A stretch of 64,000 bases of DNA, from positions 124,001 to 188,000 of the forward strand of contig NZ_NKHK02000005.1 of assembly GCF_002224245.2 (NCBI RefSeq), read 5' to 3'. This DNA is from Moraxella sp. VT-16-12. GTDB lineage: Bacteria > Pseudomonadota > Gammaproteobacteria > Pseudomonadales > Moraxellaceae. This document shows positions 9,396 to 17,739 of the stretch, in pieces. Below the pieces are notes generated by a model, which was not told the origin of the DNA, did not search any database, and saw only the letters and a program-made list of their open reading frames with translations. Both the position numbers and the translations under genes were made by a program. Numbering within the stretch: position 1 is the stretch's first letter; each line of letters begins with the position of its first letter.

Positions 9396-9437
9396 TTGCC
9401 GTAAAACCACCAACTTTAGGCAGTGGATATAAGGCAA
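9396..9437 (+). repeat. Left-end imperfect hairpin of the tnpB element
   Basis: Outer stem TTGCC (9396-9400) pairs with GGCAA (9433-9437). Inner stem CCAC (9407-9410) pairs with GTGG (9423-9426). In IS200/IS605 elements such subterminal hairpins are bound by the TnpA tyrosine transposase. The role here is inferred from position. Confidence 0.5.
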
Positions 9438-9481
9438 CTTCATAGCTATGCTTACGCATGAATATTGTTTGGTGTTGTACT

Positions 9482-9508
9482 CTTACATTTTTAATGATAA
9501 AATGTAAG
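9482..9508 (+). promoter_or_regulatory. Perfect 10-bp hairpin covering the tnpB ribosome-binding site
   Basis: CTTACATTTT (9482-9491) pairs perfectly with AAAATGTAAG (9499-9508) around a 7-base loop. The 3' arm contains most of the TAAGG Shine-Dalgarno-like sequence (9505-9509) before the ATG at 9511. The hairpin would hide the ribosome site in mRNA and limit tnpB translation. Confidence 0.55.
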
Positions 9509-9510
9509 GC

Positions 9511-10629
9511 ATGAAACATCGTGCTTATAAATTCCGCTTTTACCCAACCGATGAACAAATAAAACTGCTTGCTCAAACCTTTGGTTGTGTGCGGTTTGTC
9601 TATAACACGATTTTGCGTTGGCGTACTGATGAATACTACCAAAGCAAAGCCAAAATTGGCTATATTCAAGCCAATGCTAGATTGACATGGCTTAAAAAAC
9701 AGCCAGAATTTGCTTTTTTGAATGATGTGTCCAGTGTTGCTTTGCAGCAAGCTCTTAGACACCAACAAACGGCTTTTAAGAACTTCTTTGAGGGTCGCGC
9801 TAAGTATCCAACATTCAAAAAGAAAACTCATAAGCAATCGTCAGAATTTACCAAAAGTGCCTTTAAATACACAGACGGCAAAATCTACATTGCCAAAAGC
9901 AAAACACCGCTTAATGTTTGTTGGTCTAGGCAACTGCCAAGTAAGCCTAGCACCATCACCATTTCCAAAGACTGTGCAGGACGCTATTTTGTATCGTGCC
10001 TGTGCGAATTTGAAAACCAAATTTTGCCAAAATCTGATACCGTCGTTGGTATTGATGTTGGCGTTAAACACCTGTTTGTTGCCAGCAGTGGTCTCAAAAT
10101 TGACAATCCTCGCCTGACAGCCAAATACGCCATCAAACTTACCAAAGCCCAAAAAGCTCTGAGCCGTAAAAAGCTCGGTTCGGCTAATCGTGCCAAAGCT
10201 CGTTTGAAAGTAGCTCGTATTCATGCCAAAATTTGTGATTGTCGGTTGGATAACTTGCACAAGTTATCTCGTAAATTAATCAACGAAAACCAAGTGATTT
10301 GTGTTGAATCGCTGCGTGTAAAAAACATGATTAAAAACCCCAGATTAGCCAAACACATTGCTGATTGTGCTTGGGGAGCTTTCTTAACCCAATTAGAGTA
10401 CAAAGCCGATTGGGCAGGGCGAACACTTGTCAAAATAGACCAGTTTTTCCCCAGTTCTAAACGTTGCTGTAATTGCGGTTTTACTTTGCCTTTTTTAAGC
10501 CTTGATACTCGCCATTGGGATTGCCCTGAGTGCAAAACCACACATGACAGAGACATCAATGCTGCTAAAAACATTTTAACCGCAGGGCTTGCGGGGTTAG
10601 CCTTTGGAGAGAATGTCAGTCTTGTGTAG
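9511..10629 (+). CDS. tnpB: RNA-guided nuclease TnpB (IS200/IS605 OrfB)
   Basis: TnpB proteins are omega-RNA-guided nucleases, ancestors of Cas12, that help the element persist at its donor site. The 372-residue protein has the N-terminal helix-turn-helix/WED-like start (KFRFYPTDEQ), then a split RuvC domain: D182 in GIDVGVKH, E266 in ICVESLRV, and the aspartates of HDRDINAAKN (346, 348). The zinc ribbon is intact, with C319, C322, C338 and C341. All catalytic positions are kept, so this is probably an active nuclease rather than an inactivated TldR-type regulator. Length is typical. No partner tnpA is present. Confidence 0.92.
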   Translation: MKHRAYKFRFYPTDEQIKLLAQTFGCVRFVYNTILRWRTDEYYQSKAKIGYIQANARLTWLKKQPEFAFLNDVSSVALQQALRHQQTAFKNFFEGRAKYPTFKKKTHKQSSEFTKSAFKYTDGKIYIAKSKTPLNVCWSRQLPSKPSTITISKDCAGRYFVSCLCEFENQILPKSDTVVGIDVGVKHLFVASSGLKIDNPRLTAKYAIKLTKAQKALSRKKLGSANRAKARLKVARIHAKICDCRLDNLHKLSRKLINENQVICVESLRVKNMIKNPRLAKHIADCAWGAFLTQLEYKADWAGRTLVKIDQFFPSSKRCCNCGFTLPFLSLDTRHWDCPECKTTHDRDINAAKNILTAGLAGLAFGENVSLV

Positions 10630-10717
10630 TCAGTCTGCATAAGCAAATCTCGTTGAATTAGGAAATACCTAGTAGTGATACTGGAAATCCCCGAACGATA
10701 GGGAGGGGAGAAGTCAA
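10630..10717 (+). ncRNA. Probable omega RNA 3' scaffold / right end of the tnpB element
   Basis: In this family the guide RNA overlaps the 3' end of tnpB and runs through the right end into flanking DNA. Structured elements seen here are a TAGG-x5-CCTA stem near 10660-10672 and a TCCCC ... GGGGA hairpin (about 10688-10709), followed by GAGAAGTCAA. The RNA would begin inside the tnpB reading frame at an undetermined point. The guide would be the roughly 16-20 bases after 10717. Confidence 0.45.
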
Positions 10718-10727
10718 AAAAAATTCC

Positions 10728-10756
10728 TGCACAAAAAGGCGATTTTACGTTATACT
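10728..10756 (+). promoter_or_regulatory. Candidate sigma-70 promoter of tyrB
   Basis: A -35 TGCACA (4 of 6) and a -10 TATACT (5 of 6) are separated by 17 bases, about 50 bases before the tyrB start. The -35 lies only about 10 bases beyond the tnpB element's right end. Confidence 0.5.
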
Positions 10757-10806
10757 GATGAGATTTGGTATCTTGTGTTTTTTCACTCACAACCTAAGGA
10801 AATCCT

Positions 10807-12003
10807 ATGTTTGAACACGTTACCCCCTACGCTGGCGACCCAATTTTGGGCTTGATGGACAAATTTGCCAATGACCCACGCACCGACATCAAAGTCAATC
10901 TTGGTGTGGGCGTGTATTATACCGAAGATGGCAAGCTGCCCGTGCTTGAATGCGTCAAAACCGCCGAAAGCCAAATTGCCAACCCACCCCGCCCCCGTGG
11001 CTATCTACCAATGGATGGCTTGGCAGGCTACAAAAAAGCGTGCCAAAACTTACTGTTTGGGGCAGACAGCGACGTACTCAAACAAGGACGTGTGGCGACC
11101 ATTGCCACTTTGGGGGGTTCTGGAGCATTAAAAGTGGGGGCAGACTTTATTCACGAGTGGTTCCCATCTGCCAAATGCTATGTGTCTGACCCGACATGGG
11201 GCAACCACATCAGCATCTTTGAAGGTGCAGGCATTGAAGTGGGCAAATATCCTTATTATGATGGGGCGACCATTGGTGTCAAATTTGATGACATGTGCAA
11301 GTTTCTTAAAGACTTAAACAAACATGATGTGGTACTTTTACACCCATGTTGCCACAACCCTACTGGCGTGGATTTGACTAATGAGCAATGGGACAGCTTG
11401 CTTAGTATCATCAAAGACAAAGAGCTTATCGCCTTTATGGACATCGCCTATCAAGGCTTTGGTGAAGACATGGAAGGTGATGTGTACGCCATTCACCGTG
11501 CCGTAGAGATGGGTTTGAACATTTTTGTTTCCAACTCATTTTCCAAAAACCTATCACTTTATGGTGAGCGTGTTGGCGGTCTGTCAGTGGTCTGTCCCAC
11601 CAAAGAAGAAGCAGATACTGTCTTAGGTCAGCTAAAATTTACCGTCCGCCGTATCTATTCTAGCCCACCAGCTCATGGTAATGCGGTGGTGGATATTGTG
11701 ATGAATGATGAAACGCTTTATAATCAATGGGTTGGTGAAGTCTATGAAATGCGAGACCGTATCCGTGATATGCGTCAAAAACTCCAAGACACCCTAAGTG
11801 CCAAGCTGCCCGAGCGTGATTTTAGCTATTTTACCAAACAACGTGGTATGTTTAGCTTTACAGGGCTAACCAAAGAGCAAGTCATTCGCCTAAGAGACGA
11901 ATTTGCTGTTTATATGGTAGAAAATGGGCGTATGTGTATTGCCGGCTTAAACAACAAAAACGTTGAGTATGTCGCCAATGCCATGGCAGAAGTGCTAAAA
12001 TAA
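10807..12003 (+). CDS. tyrB: Aromatic-amino-acid / aspartate aminotransferase
   Basis: This is a class I PLP-dependent aminotransferase of subgroup I-alpha, giving the last step of Tyr/Phe synthesis or Asp-oxaloacetate exchange. The 398-residue length is typical. The N-terminal VNLGVGVYYTEDGKLPVL motif, HPCCHNPTGVD, the aspartate contacting PLP in MDIAYQGFG, and the Schiff-base lysine in SNSFSKNLSLYGERVG are all present. TyrB and AspC cannot be separated by eye. A good AAGGAAA ribosome site precedes it and a terminator follows. Confidence 0.9.
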   Translation: MFEHVTPYAGDPILGLMDKFANDPRTDIKVNLGVGVYYTEDGKLPVLECVKTAESQIANPPRPRGYLPMDGLAGYKKACQNLLFGADSDVLKQGRVATIATLGGSGALKVGADFIHEWFPSAKCYVSDPTWGNHISIFEGAGIEVGKYPYYDGATIGVKFDDMCKFLKDLNKHDVVLLHPCCHNPTGVDLTNEQWDSLLSIIKDKELIAFMDIAYQGFGEDMEGDVYAIHRAVEMGLNIFVSNSFSKNLSLYGERVGGLSVVCPTKEEADTVLGQLKFTVRRIYSSPPAHGNAVVDIVMNDETLYNQWVGEVYEMRDRIRDMRQKLQDTLSAKLPERDFSYFTKQRGMFSFTGLTKEQVIRLRDEFAVYMVENGRMCIAGLNNKNVEYVANAMAEVLK

Positions 12004-12008
12004 ACCCA

Positions 12009-12040
12009 AAAAAGCCATTTGCGTATGCAAGTGGCTTTTT
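12009..12040 (+). terminator. Rho-independent terminator after tyrB
   Basis: AAAAGCCA-TTTGC, a short loop, GCAA-TGGCTTTTT form a long hairpin with a U-tract, a few bases beyond the tyrB stop. Confidence 0.85.
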
Positions 12041-12116
12041 ATTACAAGCAATTTATCACGAGCGGATTGATTGCAACACCAATTTATCACCACTAATTAT
12101 CGCAACTTAAGTTTAC

Positions 12117-12650
12117 ATGGCAAAATTACCGCCTACGCTTTGCCGTCTGCTTATGGCACTGACACGCCGTTTATTGCGTTTTGGCGTATTTGTATTGTGC
12201 TGGGCATTATGTGCCACGCTGTATTATCAGTTTGCCAAGCCTGATTTTAGACCTGCCACCCATATAAAACATTTTGGTATTTGTGCTGACAAAATAAGTG
12301 ATAGCCCCAGCGATTATCCCATCCATCCCTTAGAGCAAATCAGACAAAACCCCAACGCTTATCGGCTGTGTGATACACCTAGGCAATGGCAATCTGACAA
12401 TGTCTTACGCATGGAGCTTAGCCAAAACAGCGATGGCAATTGGCATTTAAAACAGTGGACGGATAGCATGGGCGATCCGTTTGAAACCATCTATCTCCTA
12501 GATGGCAATGCCATCACCCCGTTGTTTTATCGTACAGGCACACAGATGACACAAGCAATGAGCATATTTTTTGGGTTGTTCTTAGGTTTGGGGCTAAGCA
12601 AACTTTTTTGGTGGTTTTGGTATAACTTTTATAAAAAATCTGATGAATAA
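12117..12650 (+). CDS. Hypothetical two-pass membrane protein
   Basis: The 177-residue protein is not recognised. It has a basic N-terminus, one hydrophobic segment at about residues 20-40 and another at about 146-168. A periplasmic-type loop between them holds two cysteines (C56 and C84). The stop overlaps the start of the next gene by 8 bases, so the two are probably translated together. Confidence 0.65.
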   Translation: MAKLPPTLCRLLMALTRRLLRFGVFVLCWALCATLYYQFAKPDFRPATHIKHFGICADKISDSPSDYPIHPLEQIRQNPNAYRLCDTPRQWQSDNVLRMELSQNSDGNWHLKQWTDSMGDPFETIYLLDGNAITPLFYRTGTQMTQAMSIFFGLFLGLGLSKLFWWFWYNFYKKSDE

Positions 12651-13257
12651 CCTATCTTGCTTTTTACAAAAACAGTGGCAAAGTCTTTGGCAGGGCGATG
12701 ATTATACTGTCTTGTTTGATACACTCATGACACACTACCAGCAAAGCCACCGTCATTATCACAACCTAACACACTTGCATGAATGTTTTGCTTATTTTGA
12801 TGACATCAAACATCAACTAAAAAGCCCCAAAGTGGTCGCTTTGGCACTGTTTTATCATGATGTCATCTATCAGCCCAAAAGTAGCAGTAACGAACAAGAC
12901 AGTGCCAACTTTGCCAAATCTGCATTATCTGGTAAAGTGACCGAAAATGAGCTAGACACAATCTATCATTATATCTTAACCACTCAAGATCACAAAAACA
13001 CCTTGGGCGATGGCGATTTGGATTATCTATTGGATATAGATTTGGCGATTTTGGGGGCGGATTGGCAACGTTTTATGCAATATAATCACCAAATCCGTCA
13101 AGAATACAGCCATGTTCATACTTGGTTTTATACCCTAAAACGCCGCCAAATCCTCAAAATGTTTTATCAGCAATCACCACTATTTTTGACACCCTATTTT
13201 TATCAGCTCCTTGAGCAAAAAGCAAAAGCCAATCTAAAACACGCACTCACCACCTAA
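12643..13257 (+). CDS. HD-domain metal-dependent phosphohydrolase-like protein
   Basis: The 204-residue cytoplasmic protein belongs to the predicted HD-superfamily group often misannotated as an NMDA-receptor subunit. Metal-binding motifs are visible: RHYHNLTHLHECF near residues 37-49, the HD pair in ALALFYHDVIYQP, and a later conserved Asp in LLDIDLAILGA. Substrate is unknown. It overlaps the upstream membrane-protein gene. Confidence 0.8.
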   Translation: MNNLSCFLQKQWQSLWQGDDYTVLFDTLMTHYQQSHRHYHNLTHLHECFAYFDDIKHQLKSPKVVALALFYHDVIYQPKSSSNEQDSANFAKSALSGKVTENELDTIYHYILTTQDHKNTLGDGDLDYLLDIDLAILGADWQRFMQYNHQIRQEYSHVHTWFYTLKRRQILKMFYQQSPLFLTPYFYQLLEQKAKANLKHALTT

Positions 13258-13269
13258 ACAAACCTCCAA

Positions 13270-13893
13270 TCAGCCACGCAAATAATGCTCAAATACTGCC
13301 CCAAAATCATATTGGCGAATGTGTAACAAACGCTCATGATAGCTTGATTCTACTTGGTGTGTGGTTTGATTGATGATGTCAGGCAAATTTAAAATCACCG
13401 TTTCAGGCAACGCTTTTAGACCAAACATCCCCACCACACTATCAAAGGATTTGTTTAAAATATGCTCATTTTGCTTGATGGTGGCACATTTATCAGCGAT
13501 GGCACTTAGGGCTTTATAAATATCACGCACGCCTTCTATTTGGGCTTTATCAATATCAATGCTAAACGCCATACCACCCAAACTAAATTTTAGCTCCACA
13601 TCCAAATCCATCGTGCCTGCGGTCTCTATCATCACATCACTTGGGGCATAATGGCGGTAGGGATAGCGTTTGAGCAAGCGTTTTTTGCTTGTGGCAGACT
13701 GTCCGTCCAGATGGATAAACGCCAAATTGGTAAAGCAATATTCGTCTGATTTGGATTTGATGACAAAATAAATTTTTTCGTTGTCTTCATGAAAAATATA
13801 ATCATCAATGTCAGTTTGGTTAAACTGGCTTGGCGGTATGATTTTACCAATATCGGATAAACCTAAGGCATCTGAGGCAAAACTTTTAAACAT
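13270..13893 (-). CDS. Bacterial PH-like domain protein (bPH_1 type)
   Basis: The 207-residue protein has an N-terminal half matching the bacterial pleckstrin-homology-like family: a LGLSDIGKIIPPSQF start, then EKIYFVIKSKSDEYCFTN, an ALLKRYPYRHY-like strand region, and a DLDVELKFSLGG strand. The C-terminal about 80 residues are helical and unassigned. Function is not established. It is convergent with the HD-domain gene. Confidence 0.7.
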   Translation of the reverse strand: MFKSFASDALGLSDIGKIIPPSQFNQTDIDDYIFHEDNEKIYFVIKSKSDEYCFTNLAFIHLDGQSATSKKRLLKRYPYRHYAPSDVMIETAGTMDLDVELKFSLGGMAFSIDIDKAQIEGVRDIYKALSAIADKCATIKQNEHILNKSFDSVVGMFGLKALPETVILNLPDIINQTTHQVESSYHERLLHIRQYDFGAVFEHYLRG

Positions 13894-14239
13894 AAAATCT
13901 CTCCTGTGTGATTAATACAAACCATCATATCAATCTTAAAAATAATTGTAAATACCACAAATCAGCTCCTAGACACACACTCATCACATCAAGCCCAAAA
14001 ATTCACCTAATTTATGTTGTGATAACCAAAACATTATGTGCATAAGGATAAATGCACATCAAAATTGGCAATAATTTACCCATACTGCCATTAATAAAAT
14101 TTTATTGATGACTAATAAAGCCATTAAAAAGCACCAACACTCTCTTGTCTGTTTTTAACACCACAAAACACTCAATGCTCATCAGATACAAAATGATAAT
14201 CAGCTCGTTTAAATACAAACAACCAACAGTAAACAATTC
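13894..14239. other. Intergenic region with one inverted repeat
   Basis: No gene is supported here. TGTGCAT (14037-14043) and ATGCACA (14052-14058) form an inverted repeat around an 8-base loop. A 66-codon minus-strand ORF nearby lacks a ribosome site and conserved features. The rpmI promoter begins at the right end. Confidence 0.4.
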
Positions 14240-14268
14240 TTGCAATTTGCTCAATAATGCCCTATAAT
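14240..14268 (+). promoter_or_regulatory. Strong sigma-70 promoter of rpmI-rplT
   Basis: A -35 TTGCAA (14240-14245, 5 of 6), 17-base spacer and consensus -10 TATAAT (14263-14268) predict transcription starting near 14275, giving a leader of about 73 bases. Confidence 0.8.
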
Positions 14269-14284
14269 AGCCGTCCCACCTTCC

Positions 14285-14335
14285 GCTAATCCAAATTAGC
14301 AAAAAGGTTGATAATCGGATAACCGATTTTTATTT
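14285..14335 (+). promoter_or_regulatory. Structured rpmI-rplT leader, possible attenuator or L20 operator
   Basis: Hairpin 1 is GCTAAT (14285-14290) with ATTAGC (14295-14300). Hairpin 2 is AATCGG (14313-14318) with CCGATT (14323-14328), followed by TTTATTT like a weak terminator. GGTT (14306-14309) can pair instead with AACC (14321-14324), which would break hairpin 2. Ribosomal protein L20 represses this operon in other bacteria through leader RNA. Confidence 0.45.
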
Positions 14336-14347
14336 AAAGAGGCTATT

Positions 14348-14539
14348 ATGAAACTAAAAACCAAACGTGGTGCGGCAAAGCGTTTCAAAAAAACCGCAAA
14401 CGGCTTCAAACGCAAGCAAGCGTTCAAACGCCACATTCTCACCAAAAAATCTCCTAAGCGTATCCGCCAACTTCGTGGTTGTGTCATGGTTCATGTCGCT
14501 GACGTTCCATCAATCCGCCGTATGTGCCCTTATCTATAA
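14348..14539 (+). CDS. rpmI: 50S ribosomal protein L35
   Basis: The 63-residue very basic protein of the large ribosomal subunit begins [20 protein letters not shown] and contains the conserved [16 protein letters not shown] block, as in all L35 proteins. An AGAGG ribosome site precedes the ATG. rplT follows 14 bases downstream in the usual rpmI-rplT operon. infC is not immediately upstream; a strong dedicated promoter is there instead. Confidence 0.97.
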   Translation: MKLKTKRGAAKRFKKTANGFKRKQAFKRHILTKKSPKRIRQLRGCVMVHVADVPSIRRMCPYL

Positions 14540-14553
14540 TTTAGGAGAATAAA

Positions 14554-14910
14554 ATGGCTCGTGTAAAACGTGGTGTACAGGCAAATCGCCGTCATAAAAA
14601 AGTACTTGCTCGTGCAAAAGGTTACTACGGAGCTCGCTCTCGTGTGTATCGTGTTGCCGTTCAAGCCGTGATGAAAGCAGGTCAATATGCTTATCGCGAC
14701 CGTCGCAACAAAAAACGCTCTTTCCGCCGTCTGTGGATTGCTCGTATCAATGCAGGTGCTCGCCTAAATGGCTTGTCTTATAGTCGTCTTATCAATGGCT
14801 TAAAAAAAGCAAATGTTGAGATTGACCGCCGTATCCTAGCAGACATTGCCATGCATGATGCAGCAAGCTTTACTGTCATCTGCGAAAAAGCAAAAACTGC
14901 TTTGGCATAA
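14554..14910 (+). CDS. rplT: 50S ribosomal protein L20
   Basis: L20 binds 23S rRNA early in large-subunit assembly and often represses its own operon. The 118-residue protein has the family start [18 protein letters not shown], the long basic helix through [15 protein letters not shown], and the C-terminal globular part with [25 protein letters not shown] site precedes it and a strong terminator follows. Confidence 0.97.
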   Translation: MARVKRGVQANRRHKKVLARAKGYYGARSRVYRVAVQAVMKAGQYAYRDRRNKKRSFRRLWIARINAGARLNGLSYSRLINGLKKANVEIDRRILADIAMHDAASFTVICEKAKTALA

Positions 14911-14924
14911 TCTGCCACACGCAT

Positions 14925-14952
14925 AAAACCTGCCTTTGAGCAGGTTTTTTTT
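14925..14952 (+). terminator. Rho-independent terminator after rplT
   Basis: AAAACCTGC, loop CTTTGA, GCAGGTTTT with a further run of T residues, 15 bases after rplT. Confidence 0.9.
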
Positions 14953-15100
14953 GTTGAACAGTCCGACCCATCAAAACTGACATCACAAAATCATCATCAA
15001 TGCTGGCTGATGTTTATTTTATTTATACTACTGAAAATTAATGGTTTTTGTAGTAAAATAGACTAAAACAAACATACCCCACAGCCATCATTTGACAGCC

Positions 15101-16483
15101 ATGAACACAGCCCATTTTGCGTCCGTTAGTTTTGATGAAGCCCTAATTCAAAAATACAACCATCAAGCCCCACGCTATACGTCCTACCCCACCGCCTTAG
15201 AATTTGCTCCGATGGCAGATGGGGCAGAAGAGCAGATTTTACAAAATCGCGACCTTGACACGGCTTTGTCGCTGTATGTCCACATTCCATTTTGTCGGCA
15301 TTTGTGCTATTACTGTGGCTGTAACAAAATCATCACCAAAAAAAACAGTGATGCTGGCGACTATTTGGATTATTTATTTGCTGAAATTTTGCACAAAAAA
15401 TCGCTCTTATCAGGCACGCCAATTGTCAAACAAATCCACTTAGGAGGTGGCACACCCACTTTTTTAAGCGATGATGAACTCACCAAACTTTGGCAGTTTT
15501 TACAAACACATTTTACACTTGACCCAAACGGCGATTATTCCGTTGAGATTGACCCCAGAGAACTTCGCCCTGACACCTTACCCATATTAAAATCATTGGG
15601 GGTAAATCGCTTGTCTTTTGGGGTGCAAGATTTGGATGAAACGGTACAAATCGCTGTCAATCGTGTTCAGCCTGTCGCTTTGATTAATGCGGTTATGGCA
15701 GATGCAAAAGCTCTTGATTTTGGTTCTATCAATGTAGATTTGATTTATGGACTGCCCCATCAAACCCCCAAAAGCTTCGCCCAAACGCTAGATGCCATCA
15801 TCGCTTTATCGCCTGAGCGTTTGTCGGTGTTTAACTACGCTCACCTGCCTGAGCGTTTTGCTCCCCAAAAACGCATTCGTGGTGATGACCTACCAAGCCC
15901 CAACGACAAACTTGCCATGTTTAAAAACGCCATTTTAAGCCTAACATCAGCAGGTTATCAATATGTGGGTATTGACCATTTTGCCAAACCAGATGATGAG
16001 CTGGCGGTCGCTCAACGAGCTGGTAAGCTTCACCGCAATTTTCAAGGTTATACCATCTTGGGCGAGTGTGATTTGTTAGGATTTGGCGTGTCGTCCATCA
16101 GCCAAATCGGTCAGCACATCACCCAAAATCCCACCGCCTTGGCAGATTATCAAGCAAAAATCAATGCCCACGTCCTGCCTGCGGTCAAACACATACAAAG
16201 CAATGACAAAGATGCTCTACGCAAAGATGTGATTATGGGTTTATTGTGTCATGACCGCTTGGTATTTGATGACTTAGACGCACGTTTTGGCATAGACAGC
16301 AGACAGTATTTTGCCAAAGAGCTGGCACAACTGCAAAAAATGGCAAACGATGAGCTACTGAGCATCAGCGATTGGGGCGTGCAAATCCTACCCAAAGGGC
16401 GTATTTTGGCTCGTCATGTGGCTGCTGTTTTTGATGAATACTTAACCCACAAATCTCCCCAACGTTTTTCAAAAGTCATCTGA
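15101..16483 (+). CDS. hemN: Oxygen-independent coproporphyrinogen III dehydrogenase
   Basis: This radical-SAM enzyme converts coproporphyrinogen III to protoporphyrinogen IX anaerobically in heme synthesis. The cluster motif C-x3-C-x2-C-x-C is in HIPFCRHLCYYCGCNK. GGGTPTFL and VEIDPREL (SAM binding) and the NVDLIYGLPHQT block follow. The C-terminal HemN domain is present, including GFGVSSISQIG. I chose the ATG at 15101 over a TTG three codons earlier; it gives 460 residues, as in E. coli. No clear FNR box was found upstream. Confidence 0.93.
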   Translation: MNTAHFASVSFDEALIQKYNHQAPRYTSYPTALEFAPMADGAEEQILQNRDLDTALSLYVHIPFCRHLCYYCGCNKIITKKNSDAGDYLDYLFAEILHKKSLLSGTPIVKQIHLGGGTPTFLSDDELTKLWQFLQTHFTLDPNGDYSVEIDPRELRPDTLPILKSLGVNRLSFGVQDLDETVQIAVNRVQPVALINAVMADAKALDFGSINVDLIYGLPHQTPKSFAQTLDAIIALSPERLSVFNYAHLPERFAPQKRIRGDDLPSPNDKLAMFKNAILSLTSAGYQYVGIDHFAKPDDELAVAQRAGKLHRNFQGYTILGECDLLGFGVSSISQIGQHITQNPTALADYQAKINAHVLPAVKHIQSNDKDALRKDVIMGLLCHDRLVFDDLDARFGIDSRQYFAKELAQLQKMANDELLSISDWGVQILPKGRILARHVAAVFDEYLTHKSPQRFSKVI

Positions 16484-16538
16484 TTGCCACCATTTCGCCT
16501 AAAAATCCGACAAAATGTTGAATTTTTCAGATAAAACA

Positions 16539-16567
16539 TTGCTAATACGTTGATAATTCTTTAAAAT
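16539..16567 (+). promoter_or_regulatory. Candidate sigma-70 promoter of pheST-ihfA
   Basis: A -35 TTGCTA, 17-base spacer and -10 TAAAAT lie 33 bases before the pheS ATG. I saw no attenuation leader peptide in the short gap. Confidence 0.55.
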
Positions 16568-16599
16568 ATCGTGAATTTTTGTAAACTTTTAAGCCAAAT

Positions 16600-17637
16600 A
16601 TGAATACAATAACCATTCCTAACCTAGCCAGCGAACAACTGACTAAGCTGACCGAACAAGACTTTACTCAATTTGGTGAGCGTGTGCTTGAACTGATTGC
16701 CAATACTCATGATGAAAAAAGCCTGTCAGAACTTCGTGCATTATTACAAGGCAAAAAATCCCCCATCAGTGCCTTATCTAAACAAATGGGGTCGCTAGAC
16801 GCTGACGGCAAAAAACGCTATGGGGCATATCTGCACGAGCTACGCACACGCATCGGCAGTGCCTTTGATGAGCAAAACGACAAACTTGCCAAACTTGCCC
16901 TACACGCCAAACTTGCCAGCGAGCAGATTGACATCAGCCTGCCAGCTCGCCACATCACCCAAGGCGGACTACACCCCATCACGCTCACCACCGAACGCAT
17001 GAAACAGTTTTTTGTCCAAGCAGGATTTAGCGTGGCGACAGGTCCAGAAGTAGAGAGCGATTATTATAATTTTGAAGCACTCAATATCCCAAGCCATCAC
17101 CCTGCTCGTGCCATGCATGACACGTTTTATTTTGATGCCCATTATTTGCTACGCACGCACACCAGTAGTGTTCAGATTCGCACGATGGAAAACAGCGAGC
17201 CACCTTTGCGTATCATTTGCCCAGGACGAGTGTATCGATGCGACAGCGACCAAACGCACTCACCCATGTTTCACCAAATGGAAGGACTGATGATTAGCAA
17301 ATCCAGCAGTTTTGCCGAGCTCAAAGGGGTGATTCATGAGTTTTTAAATGCGTTTTTTGGCAAAGAGCTGACCGTACGTTTTCGCCCTTCGTTTTTTCCA
17401 TTTACTGAGCCGTCCGCCGAAGTGGATATTTTATCCGATACTGGCAAATGGCTAGAAGTGCTTGGCTGTGGCATGGTACACCCCCAAGTGCTACGCAACT
17501 GTGGCATAGACCCTGAGCAGTACACAGGCTTTGCCTTTGGGCTGGGGATTGAGCGATTTGCCATGTTGTATTATGGCATTGATGATTTAAGGGTGTTTTT
17601 CCAAAACGATGTCCGCTTTTTAAAACAATTTGCCTAA
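16600..17637 (+). CDS. pheS: Phenylalanine--tRNA ligase alpha subunit
   Basis: This is the catalytic subunit of the alpha2-beta2 synthetase that charges tRNA-Phe. The N-terminal coiled-coil tRNA-binding region spans about residues 20-110. Class II motifs follow: motif 2 around RIICPGRVYRCDSDQTHSPMF and motif 3 GFAFGLGIERFAML. The Phe-pocket region FTEPSAEVD is intact. At 345 residues it is about 18 longer than E. coli PheS at the N-terminus; an internal start is not obvious. pheT and ihfA follow in the conserved order. Confidence 0.96.
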   Translation: MNTITIPNLASEQLTKLTEQDFTQFGERVLELIANTHDEKSLSELRALLQGKKSPISALSKQMGSLDADGKKRYGAYLHELRTRIGSAFDEQNDKLAKLALHAKLASEQIDISLPARHITQGGLHPITLTTERMKQFFVQAGFSVATGPEVESDYYNFEALNIPSHHPARAMHDTFYFDAHYLLRTHTSSVQIRTMENSEPPLRIICPGRVYRCDSDQTHSPMFHQMEGLMISKSSSFAELKGVIHEFLNAFFGKELTVRFRPSFFPFTEPSAEVDILSDTGKWLEVLGCGMVHPQVLRNCGIDPEQYTGFAFGLGIERFAMLYYGIDDLRVFFQNDVRFLKQFA

Positions 17638-17739
17638 ACAGCAACCGAAGCGAGCATCAACATCACAAAAGCTATCAGCTTGCTAAAATTAGATTAAAAT
17701 TTGAACAATTTGGCAAATCGCCACCAATTAGAGTTTATT

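Larger units (their letters stand above)
9396..10717 (+). mobile_element. Solitary tnpB element of the IS200/IS605 (IS1341-like) group
   Basis: The element consists of tnpB alone with no tnpA in the window. The left boundary is placed at an interrupted hairpin (9396-9437: TTGCC and GGCAA outer arms, CCAC and GTGG inner arms, two symmetric 6-base internal loops). The right boundary is placed after the hairpin and GAGAAGTCAA-type end near 10717, similar to right ends of related elements. No target duplication is expected, because this group transposes as single strands. Boundaries are approximate. Confidence 0.7.

Noticed and set aside
9379-9837. Minus-strand 152-codon ORF overlapping tnpB and its left end
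   Set aside because: It lies antisense to the conserved tnpB frame, lacks a ribosome site, and covers the left-end hairpin.
14102-14302. Minus-strand 66-codon ORF upstream of rpmI
   Set aside because: It overlaps the strong rpmI promoter and leader, has no ribosome site and no recognisable motif.
14999-15020. CATCA-n8-TGATG palindrome upstream of hemN as an FNR box
   Set aside because: FNR sites need TTGAT-n4-ATCAA spacing; this one does not match.
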